From contig PCWC01000046.1 of assembly GCA_002787175.1 (NCBI GenBank), positions 428 to 14,050 on the forward strand: a DNA stretch of 13,623 bases. Direction: 5' to 3'. A program made the translations under genes and the position numbers. A model generated the notes under the pieces. That model searched no databases. It saw nothing but the letters and a program-made list of their open reading frames with translations, and had not been told where the DNA came from. Positions 1 to 5,160 of this stretch are shown here, one piece after another. This DNA comes from Parcubacteria group bacterium CG11_big_fil_rev_8_21_14_0_20_39_22 (GTDB taxonomy: Bacteria; Patescibacteriota; Minisyncoccia; Phycocordibacterales; GCA-002787175). How positions within the stretch are numbered: position 1 is the first letter of the stretch; every line of letters begins with the position of its first letter.

Positions 1-21
1 GAAAGCTCTGGGAGAGCTTTC
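1..21. repeat. Perfect 9-bp hairpin at window edge
   Basis: Arms GAAAGCTCT (1-9) and AGAGCTTTC (13-21) are perfect reverse complements around a GGG loop. No T-run follows on the plus strand, so it is not a typical intrinsic terminator in that direction. It may be the outer stem of a larger structured RNA that begins before the window. Confidence 0.6.
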
Positions 22-168
22 GTCAGGAATCGAAGGGCTTTTGAGTCTTCTTTGGAGTCCCGAAGGGCGAACAAAGAAGCCAAAAGGCATACTGGTCGTG
101 TAACGACCGATAAGCGTACTCGCGGTCCTGTCGATGGCACCCGAGCAAAGCGGGGAGGTAAACAGTTT

Positions 169-199
169 CCCAACGGCTCAACGCCGTTGAGCCGTTGGG
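169..199. repeat. 15-bp perfect inverted repeat
   Basis: CCCAACGGCTCAACG (169-183) is followed, after one base, by its exact reverse complement (185-199). As RNA it would form a very stable GC-rich hairpin. The following bases (GGTTTGTCTG) are only weakly T-rich, so termination is possible but not typical. It lies about 50 bp upstream of the promoter of the next gene and may mark the 3' end of whatever precedes it. Confidence 0.65.
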
Positions 200-245
200 G
201 GTTTGTCTGTGGTTCAAACGATATTCACTCAAAACTTGATTTATG

Positions 246-276
246 TTGATATAATAATTTTAAAAAATGTTATAAT
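246..276 (+). promoter_or_regulatory. Promoter with nearly leaderless start
   Basis: A consensus -10 TATAAT is at 271-276, with a TTGATA -35 candidate at 246-251 (spacer 19, slightly long). Normal geometry puts the transcription start near 283, three bases before the ATG at 286. There is no Shine-Dalgarno sequence, so the mRNA is predicted to be essentially leaderless. Confidence 0.55.
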
Positions 277-285
277 ATTCCCAAT

Positions 286-528
286 ATGGATCAAGAAGAA
301 AGAGAGTTGTTGCGTCGAACGGCGAAATTGGCGCAGGAAAACAATCAAATGCTAAAAAAGATGAGGAGGTCAGCTTTCTTTGGTAAATTGTTGCACCTTT
401 TCTATTGGGTTGTTATTATAGGTCTCTCTGTTGCGGTTTACTACTATGTAGAGCCGTATGTAAGAACAGGAATAGATTTATATGGCGAAGCGGGACAGAA
501 GATACAGGAGTTAAGGGAATTACAATAA
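286..528 (+). CDS. Small single-pass membrane protein, conserved CPR-type hypothetical
   Basis: This 80-residue protein has a charged, amphipathic N-terminal segment (about 1-30, with heptad-like spacing of Leu/Ile and a KKMRR basic patch). One transmembrane helix follows (about 34-57, containing FYWVVIIGLSVAVYYYV), then a short C-terminal tail (about 58-80). The basic patch before the helix predicts a cytoplasmic N-terminus. I recognise the general look (MDxEE..LL..T.KLA.ENN.ML.K.RR followed by a single helix) from small Patescibacteria proteins of unknown function, but cannot name a family. The ATG at 286 is favoured because a TATAAT box ends ten bases upstream. Its TAA stop (526-528) directly abuts the tRNA gene at 529, so the two are almost certainly co-transcribed. 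Function is unknown. Confidence 0.75.
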   Translation: MDQEERELLRRTAKLAQENNQMLKKMRRSAFFGKLLHLFYWVVIIGLSVAVYYYVEPYVRTGIDLYGEAGQKIQELRELQ

Positions 529-604
529 GCTGAGATAGCTCAGTTGGTAGAGCATTCCCCTGAAGAGGGAAGGGTCCCCGGTTCGAGCCCGGGTCTCAGC
601 ACCA
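529..604 (+). tRNA. tRNA-Phe (GAA), CCA encoded
   Basis: A full cloverleaf can be drawn. The acceptor stem is GCTGAGA (529-535) with TCTCAGC (594-600). The D arm is GCTC-AGTTGGTA-GAGC (538-553). The anticodon stem is TTCCC/GGGAA (555-559/567-571) with loop CTGAAGA, giving anticodon GAA (562-564), which reads UUC/UUU. The variable loop is GGGTC and the T arm is CCCGG-TTCGAGC-CCGGG (577-593). The discriminator is A601, and CCA is encoded at 602-604. All stems are fully paired. The 5' end sits immediately after the stop codon of the upstream gene, so RNase P cleavage would also define the 3' end of that mRNA. Confidence 0.97.
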
Positions 605-613
605 GGATAGTTT

Positions 614-642
614 GTAAGTTGGAAGTTAGAGGTTGGTAAGTT
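614..642. repeat. Low-complexity GTAAGTT/GAAGTTA tract
   Basis: A short degenerate tandem of AAGTT-like units (GTAAGTTG, GAAGTTAGA, GGTTG, GTAAGTTA) fills the gap between the tRNA and its terminator. It resembles slippage-prone spacer DNA. Another degenerate, ATTAGA-based tract lies inside tsaD at 11402-11436. Confidence 0.4.
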
Positions 643-672
643 AAAAAACCCTTTCATTTGAAAGGGTTTTTT
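643..672. terminator. Bidirectional intrinsic terminator
   Basis: A perfect 13-bp stem pairs AAAAAACCCTTTC (643-655) with GAAAGGGTTTTTT (660-672) around an ATTT loop. Read on the plus strand it ends in six T's and would terminate the small-protein/tRNA-Phe transcript. Read on the minus strand it also ends in six T's and can terminate transcription coming from hsp20. Confidence 0.9.
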
Positions 673-677
673 GTAGA

Positions 678-734
678 ACTTTGAATTACGAAATATGAAT
701 TTTTCCCCAAGAAACCTATTTCGTAATTCAAAGT
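678..734. repeat. 18-bp perfect inverted repeat with 21-nt loop
   Basis: ACTTTGAATTACGAAATA (678-695) is the exact reverse complement of 717-734. The 21-nt loop contains TTTTTCCCC. It starts five bases after the terminator and ends one base before the 125-bp palindrome. It may be an extra transcript-stabilising hairpin, an imperfect duplication product, or a small mobile repeat. Confidence 0.75.
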
Positions 735-735
735 G

Positions 736-860
736 TAGGACCTACGCAAATGGATGAGATTCGAGGCGCACAAGGATTTTATCCTGAGTGCTATTGCTTA
801 TAGAGCGAAGGATAAAATACCGCAGTGCAACAAAGAAGCTTACCGCTTACGTAGGTCCTA
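736..860. repeat. 125-bp imperfect palindromic element with 11-bp terminal inverted repeats
   Basis: The ends are perfect inverted repeats: TAGGACCTACG (736-746) and CGTAGGTCCTA (850-860). Inside, ATTTTATCC (776-784) pairs with GGATAAAAT (810-818), GCAC (768-771) with GTGC (825-828), and CTAT/ATAG (791-794/800-803) forms the tip. The whole unit can therefore fold into one long interrupted hairpin. It has no coding capacity. Terminal repeats plus internal symmetry suggest a MITE- or REP-like element, but no target-site duplication is visible. Its right end is one base from the hsp20 stop codon, so it would be transcribed as the start of the hsp20 3' untranslated region. Confidence 0.65.
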
Positions 861-861
861 T

Positions 862-1323
862 CTAATTCGATTTTACTTTTAGCTTTGTCTGCTTACCCTT
901 ATCCAACTTCGGCAATTTTATGATGAGTAGCCCATTTTTCTCAATAGCTTCTGCTTCTTCTATGTCAACTTCTTGTGGCAGAACTATGCTTCGTGAGAAT
1001 GACCCCCAGTACAATTCTTTGTGATAGTAATCTTCTTCTTCAGCTTCTTTTGTTTCTTCTCTTGATCCCCTTACTGTAACCATATCTCGAGTTATTGAAA
1101 TATCAAGATTTTCTGGTCGAACTCCTGCAACGATAGTTTTAATTACTATATTGTCTGGAGTCTGGTAAACATCTACGGTAAGTTGACCATCTTCCTTTTC
1201 CTCGTCGAAAAGACCTTCCTCTCGTTCTTCAGAATCATTTCCTGTCTCTTCCATTACGGCCCCGTCTTCCTCGTGTATTACACCGGTTAGTCTTTCAAAA
1301 AAAGATCGTTTGTTTTTTGGCAT
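862..1323 (-). CDS. Small heat-shock protein, Hsp20/alpha-crystallin family
   Basis: This is an ATP-independent holdase chaperone that binds unfolding proteins, normally as oligomers in the cytoplasm. From the ATG at 1323 the protein has 153 residues. The N-terminal arm (1-46) begins MPKNKRSFFERLTG and becomes very acidic (about 18-46). The alpha-crystallin domain spans about 47-140, with the typical VAGVRPENLDISI strand pair (65-77), YWGSFSRSIVLP (105-116) and the G-L-L-I-I hallmark (131-135). The tail carries LKV (148-150), matching the I/V-X-I/V oligomerisation motif. A GTG at 1344 would add seven residues (MSATKNT). I prefer the ATG because FFERLTG-type starts are usual, but the start is not decided. 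The stop is TAG. The gene stands alone, with its own promoter and the palindrome at 736-860 in its 3' region. Confidence 0.92.
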   Translation of the reverse strand: MPKNKRSFFERLTGVIHEEDGAVMEETGNDSEEREEGLFDEEKEDGQLTVDVYQTPDNIVIKTIVAGVRPENLDISITRDMVTVRGSREETKEAEEEDYYHKELYWGSFSRSIVLPQEVDIEEAEAIEKNGLLIIKLPKLDKGKQTKLKVKSN

Positions 1324-1377
1324 AGTGTTTTTTGTAGCGGACACTTTTATTAGTTTGATGTCCTTATTTGAAACTTA

Positions 1378-1383
1378 ATTATA
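1378..1383 (-). promoter_or_regulatory. -10 box of hsp20
   Basis: On the minus strand TATAAT lies at 1383-1378, predicting a start near 1371 and a leader of about 27 nt to the GTG (48 nt to the ATG). No good -35 is visible at 17 bp. The leader contains AAATAAGGACATC (minus strand, around 1368-1357), an AAGGA Shine-Dalgarno-like motif akin to the ATAAAGGACAT motifs of the surface cluster. No CIRCE-type inverted repeat was seen. Confidence 0.45.
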
Positions 1384-1448
1384 TCACAAGGTTTTGTATA
1401 AGGTAGTGTGTAAAGTATTTTTTTGTGGAAAACTATCTGTTAAGATCC

Positions 1449-1509
1449 ATATCTAATCTTACACGATTAAGACTTTGAACAGATTCTTTCGTAATGAGAT
1501 TAGAGATAT
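1449..1509 (-). repeat. Imperfect hairpin just after prsW
   Basis: ATATCT-AATCT (1449-1459) pairs with AGATT-AG-AGATAT (1497-1509): 11 bp interrupted by a two-base bulge, with a 37-nt loop. It begins three bases after the prsW stop on the minus strand. It could be the 3' end structure of the valS-prsW mRNA, but there is no strong U-tract, so a terminator call would be weak. The rest of 1324-1512 contains only the hsp20 leader and promoter. Confidence 0.35.
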
Positions 1510-1512
1510 GTT

Positions 1513-2235
1513 CTAAATAACATCCAAACCTTTCGGATTTTTAAAACGCTTAACTTTTTCAAAAATAACTAAGAGAAGCAATATTGAAAGCCAGACTATT
1601 CCAAATACAACAAAGATTCCGTATTGAGTCATGTTTCTAAATAGATCCTCGAGAAGAGCGTAATTAAACAAAGTATGAAGTACTGTCGCCACGAAAAGAC
1701 CAGCAATTGTAGATAATATTTTTATCGCGCGAGACTTATAAAAAGTAATAGCAATAAATACTCCTACAACTCCTGACGCAAGGACATGAAGCAAAGACGC
1801 CCCTATAAACCTTAAATTGCCGGTTATCACTCCTCCTACGACGTCTCCGTTTAATAGGTCGGTTATTATAAAAAAAGAATTTTCAAGTGCCGCAAATCCG
1901 AGAGCTGCGGTAATCATATAAATAACGGCGTCTATGGGCTCATCAAAAGCCTTTCGCTTAAAGGCTCCTATATAAGCAGCAACATATTTAAAAAATTCTT
2001 CAATTCCTGCATAAACAATTATTGTATACAATACAATTGAAGCTGGAATAATACTCTCTGCCAATTTCTCGGCATGATAAGATGTTACAACTGCAAACAT
2101 TCCCAACACGAAAGCAATCGCTATAACCTTTTTAGGTTCCGGATGAATCCTATCTTCTTGTAACCAGAATATAAGCCAAAAAATTGCAGGCACTATCCCT
2201 CCTATTGCCGAGAGTATTATGGGTAATATATCCAT
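1513..2235 (-). CDS. prsW: PrsW-family intramembrane metalloprotease (M82)
   Basis: PrsW proteins are polytopic membrane proteases; Bacillus PrsW makes the site-1 cut in anti-sigma factor RsiW. This 240-residue copy has about seven hydrophobic segments. It keeps the family motifs: AGIEEFFK (76-83, with the E79-E80 pair and K83), GFAALEN (113-119), a conserved His in GASLLH (150) and another in LHTLFNY (187). These Glu/His residues are the presumed metal-binding and catalytic site. The start follows the valS stop by 14 bp on the same strand, so it is probably translated from the valS transcript. No Shine-Dalgarno is apparent. The C-terminus is short and basic (EKVKRFKNPK). No sigma or anti-sigma pair is visible here, so the substrate is unknown. 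The family call is firm; the regulatory role is not. Confidence 0.87.
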   Translation of the reverse strand: MDILPIILSAIGGIVPAIFWLIFWLQEDRIHPEPKKVIAIAFVLGMFAVVTSYHAEKLAESIIPASIVLYTIIVYAGIEEFFKYVAAYIGAFKRKAFDEPIDAVIYMITAALGFAALENSFFIITDLLNGDVVGGVITGNLRFIGASLLHVLASGVVGVFIAITFYKSRAIKILSTIAGLFVATVLHTLFNYALLEDLFRNMTQYGIFVVFGIVWLSILLLLVIFEKVKRFKNPKGLDVI

Positions 2236-2249
2236 ACAATAACCAAGTT

Positions 2250-4370
2250 CTAATTAGTGTGTTGAGGCCACTCTTCCACCATTAGCATTTTTTCATTTCC
2301 CATTTTTTGCCAGATTGATTCTGTGACGAAAGGCATAAAAGGATGAAGTAGCTTAAGTGAAGTAGCGAGTATGACATACAGAGTTCTTTGTTTGGATTTT
2401 TTTTCTACTCCGTCCGGACCGTTTAGAATCTCCTTCGAGTCTTCCAATATTATATCAGCCACTTCATGCCAGACATAGTGGTATAACCGTTCAGCGGCAA
2501 GGTCCATCCGATATTTTTCAATATGTTCCGTTACAAATTTAGTCTCTTCGTCTAATTTTTCCAAAAGTTTTTTGTCGCTATCTGTGAGGTTGGTATTGCC
2601 ATCGGGCGTTTCTGAGCCAACGTTTTCAAGTATAAAGCGGGAAATGTTCCAGATTTTATTTGCAAATTTTTTGTAAGCTCTGACTTTATCTTTTGACAAT
2701 GACATATTTGCCCCTGGAGGGTTAGCTACAACAAAAGACATTCTGGTAGCATCGGTTCCAAACTCGTCTGCGAGGTCTATAGGCGATAGTACGTTGCCCT
2801 TTGATTTACTCATCTTCTTTCCTTTCTCATCAAGAATCATTCCGTGGAAGTAGACGTCCCTAAAAGGTACTTTTTTGTTTAGATACAAGCCGAACATTAT
2901 CATTCTTGGAACCCACTTAAACACAAGATCTGATCCCGTTTCCATAACATCGGTAGGGTAATACTCCATATCTTTTCCGTCAGGGTATCCAAGGGTCATA
3001 AGCGGCCATTGTCCTGAAGAAAACCAAGTGTCAAATGTGTCAGGATCTTGTTCCCAATCGTCTCCAGGTTTTTGCTTGGATACGATTATTTCCTCTTGTT
3101 CTGAATCTTTGTTTCTAAACCAGGCGGGTATTCTTATACCCCAAACGATCTGTCTCGATATATTCCAGTCTAAAGGTCTATTCATCCAGTGTCTGAATAT
3201 CTTTTCATGATGTTCTGTTAAAAAACGATATTCTCCTCTATCCAATGACTCGAGTGCCATTTTTGTAAGAGGCTCCATTTTGACAAACCACTGGTCCTTT
3301 ACCTGAGGCTCTACTACTACTCCCGTCCTTTCACATATACGGACAGCGTGTGTGTACTCCTCATCTATTTTTACAAGAAGTCCCTTTTTTTCGAGTTTCT
3401 CCACTATTTTTGGCCTAGCTTCGGCTATACGCATACCCGTAAATTCTTCCGCTATCGGTAACAGTTTCCCTTGCCAATCAATTATCTGCTCCATATCAAG
3501 GTTATGCCTTTTTGCTATTTCAAAATCCACAGCACTATGCCAAGGAGTAATGGTCATTGCACCGGAGCCCATTTCCGGATCGGCGGCCTCATCTTTTATA
3601 AGAGTCGCAGTTAGCGGTCCGTTTATCCATTCTATTTCAAATTTTTGACCATTGTCGTAATCTTTATATCTTTTGTCATCAGGGTGAACAACCACATATT
3701 TATCACCGAATTTTGTTTCGGGTCTCGCTGTGCCTATGGTAAAAGGTCCGTATTTAAAGTAATAAAAAGGATCTTTGCGCTCTTCAAAGTCTGTTTCAAT
3801 ATCTGACAGAGATGTTTGGTATTTGGGATTCCAATGTATGCTACGTTTTCCGCGATAGATTAAACCATCTTCGTACATCTTTCTAAACGTATCTTGAACC
3901 TTCGAAACTATTTCTGGCTCCAGTGTAAATGTGTTGCGAGACCAGTCACAGGATGTCCCAAGCTTTTTTACATCGTCTTCCATAATGTGCTTGTTATCCA
4001 TTACGAAGTCGTATATCTCTTTGTAAAGATCATCGCGATTCATACCAAATCGTGACCGACCTTCTTTTTGAAGTTTTTTCTCGTAAACGCCTTGTGTTTC
4101 AAATCCCGCGTGGTCTGAGCCGGGCAAAAGTAGTGTTTTTTTGCCTCTCATTCTATTAAATCTTATGAGGATATCCTTTAGGGTAATATCAGCACCATGA
4201 CCTGAGTGCAATCGTCCGTTAGCATTTGGAGGGGGCATAACTATGCAATACTTTTCTGGTCGGTTTCCGGGGAGATTGTCAGGGTTAAAATAACCACTCT
4301 TCTCCCATAGAGTGTACACTTTAGATTCCTCGGATTTCGGGTCGTATGGTTTAAGAAATGATTCGTCCAT
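2250..4370 (-). CDS. valS: Valyl-tRNA synthetase, compact form
   Basis: This class I synthetase charges tRNA-Val in the cytoplasm. The 706-residue protein has the HIGH-type signature HSGH (55-58) within PPPNANGRLHSGH and KMSKS at 519-523. The inserted CP1 editing domain lies at about 200-360 and includes TARPETKFGDKYVVVHPDD and GSGAMTITPWHSAVDF, which should hydrolyse mischarged Thr-tRNA. DTWFSSGQWPLMTLG is a typical ValRS segment, and the anticodon-binding helical domain is at about 570-706. Most bacterial ValRS are about 880-950 residues and end in a tRNA-binding coiled coil. This one stops soon after the helical domain and has no such arm, as is common for trimmed CPR versions. Both catalytic signatures are intact, so it should be functional. 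The ATG at 4370 gives a normal N-terminus. It heads a two-gene unit with prsW. Confidence 0.95.
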   Translation of the reverse strand: MDESFLKPYDPKSEESKVYTLWEKSGYFNPDNLPGNRPEKYCIVMPPPNANGRLHSGHGADITLKDILIRFNRMRGKKTLLLPGSDHAGFETQGVYEKKLQKEGRSRFGMNRDDLYKEIYDFVMDNKHIMEDDVKKLGTSCDWSRNTFTLEPEIVSKVQDTFRKMYEDGLIYRGKRSIHWNPKYQTSLSDIETDFEERKDPFYYFKYGPFTIGTARPETKFGDKYVVVHPDDKRYKDYDNGQKFEIEWINGPLTATLIKDEAADPEMGSGAMTITPWHSAVDFEIAKRHNLDMEQIIDWQGKLLPIAEEFTGMRIAEARPKIVEKLEKKGLLVKIDEEYTHAVRICERTGVVVEPQVKDQWFVKMEPLTKMALESLDRGEYRFLTEHHEKIFRHWMNRPLDWNISRQIVWGIRIPAWFRNKDSEQEEIIVSKQKPGDDWEQDPDTFDTWFSSGQWPLMTLGYPDGKDMEYYPTDVMETGSDLVFKWVPRMIMFGLYLNKKVPFRDVYFHGMILDEKGKKMSKSKGNVLSPIDLADEFGTDATRMSFVVANPPGANMSLSKDKVRAYKKFANKIWNISRFILENVGSETPDGNTNLTDSDKKLLEKLDEETKFVTEHIEKYRMDLAAERLYHYVWHEVADIILEDSKEILNGPDGVEKKSKQRTLYVILATSLKLLHPFMPFVTESIWQKMGNEKMLMVEEWPQHTN

Positions 4371-4469
4371 TTTAAAAGGTATCTTTAAACACTCTTAAGC
4401 TAAGCTTTGACTCACTCCGACTCTCAGTGGAGCGCTAAGTTCGAGCTTATTATGAATATATGGGTATAT

Positions 4470-4499
4470 ATTATCAGAAATTTTAGAACATGTCCCCAA
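4470..4499 (-). promoter_or_regulatory. Candidate valS promoter
   Basis: On the minus strand TTGGGG (4499-4494) and GATAAT (4475-4470) are separated by 18 bp. They would start a transcript near 4463 with a leader of about 90 nt before valS. The leader holds a CTCC/GGAG pairing (around 4415-4432). No T-box signature was seen. Several other AT-rich -10-like hexamers nearby make the exact choice uncertain. Confidence 0.3.
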
Positions 4500-4658
4500 T
4501 CTCATCGCTCAAAAACCTTTTTAAATACGAAACTATGCACGGGGTATGCCTTAATGCTTGTCGCGCTGAGGTCGGAATAGGATCTTAGAAACAGCGGTGA
4601 ATTTTTTTTGCAAAATAAAAAAATAAATTTAAATAAATATTAAAACTTGGTTCAAACT

Positions 4659-4689
4659 ATAAAGGACATTTATTTAGCATAAAAGACAT
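4659..4689 (+). repeat. ATAAARGACA motif pair A
   Basis: ATAAAGGACAT (4659-4669) is followed 20 bp later by ATAAAAGACAT (4679-4689). The same motif occurs in pairs at 7858-7881 and 8966-8988, always on the plus strand and between genes of the surface cluster. This pair is about 470 bp upstream of the first surface gene and precedes no visible gene, so here it cannot be explained as a simple ribosome-binding site. Confidence 0.5.
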
Positions 4690-5111
4690 TTAAATCCAAA
4701 TTCAGGGAGTAAGTCAATTTTGTCCTTTTAGGGAAGATTCAAAGAACTTGATTCAAGCTGTAATATGTTGTGAAATATGTACTTTCTGGACTATCCTAAA
4801 ACTCTATATTGAAGCTGGATGATCTAAAAATGACCTATATAATTTAAATTTTTGATAAATTCCGATTTATTTTTGCTTAAAACAGATTTTTAGCAGAGTC
4901 GATTTTTTGCAGACCCTTGCTAAAGTTGAATTTCTCTTGCATTTTATTGTAGAACGTGTAGAATCACTTTTAGTTGATGTGGGTACTAGTTGCCCTACTA
5001 TACTATGTTTTAGTAATCTCTGTTCATTATCTTAAGTATTTATTCAATTTTCTTGCAATTTTTGCAATAAATTTGAATTTGGTTCGGCTTATAGCTTATG
5101 TAGAGTTTTAA

Positions 5112-5151
5112 TTGAGCAGAGGGTGGTTTTATTATATTTATTATTTATATT
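5112..5151 (+). promoter_or_regulatory. Promoter region of the surface cluster
   Basis: Two overlapping solutions exist. TATATT at 5146-5151 predicts a start near 5158 and a 3-nt leader but has no good -35. TATATT at 5133-5138 with TTGAGC at 5112-5117 (spacer 15) predicts a leader of about 16 nt. The bases before the ATG (TTCATTAATTT) lack any Shine-Dalgarno, which fits leaderless or near-leaderless translation. Confidence 0.4.
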
Positions 5152-5160
5152 CATTAATTT

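Larger units (their letters stand above)
1..203. other. Highly structured noncoding region, candidate RNA or palindromic intergenic element
   Basis: No convincing gene lies here; the short open frames on both strands are low-information and overlap hairpins. Nested pairings are visible: CTTTTG (38-43) with CAAAAG (81-86) encloses CTTCTTTG (47-54) with CAAAGAAG (72-79), which encloses CCC-GAA-GGG (59-67). Further stems are GGTCG/CGACC around 94-108, CCCG/CGGG (140-143/151-154), and a 15-bp stem at 169-199. The density of stems suggests a folded RNA or a repeat-type intergenic element. I compared it by eye with RNase P RNA, tmRNA, SRP RNA and rRNA ends and recognised none. It shares the 11-mer AACAAAGAAGC (70-80) with the palindromic element at 736-860 (829-839). 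Confidence 0.4.
4371..5160. other. 790-bp gene-free divergent intergenic region
   Basis: I find no credible coding frame on either strand; it is AT-rich with many stops. It separates the divergent valS and surface-cluster promoters. Contents I can name are a candidate valS promoter (4470-4499), a pair of ATAAARGACAT motifs (4659-4689), an eight-T run at 4602-4609 after a weak CGCTG/CAGCG pairing, and the promoter region of the first surface gene near 5112-5151. The T-run could end a short unidentified RNA in the 4500-4610 interval, but the stem is weak. The remainder has no structure I can support. Confidence 0.55.

Noticed and set aside
23..249. Overlapping short open frames on both strands with similar 'PNGST.LSRW' peptides
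   Set aside because: The peptide similarity comes from the 15-bp inverted repeat read on both strands; composition is not protein-like and no start signal is present.
736..860. Target-site duplication around the palindromic element
   Set aside because: Flanks AAGTG and TCTAA do not match; the nearby TAATTC on both sides is not adjacent to the ends.
3028..3648. Plus-strand frames within valS
   Set aside because: They are antisense shadows of a gene with intact family motifs and have no initiation signals.
4371..4470. T-box or other riboswitch in the valS leader
   Set aside because: No T-box sequence, specifier stem or antiterminator could be drawn; only a four-base pairing is visible.
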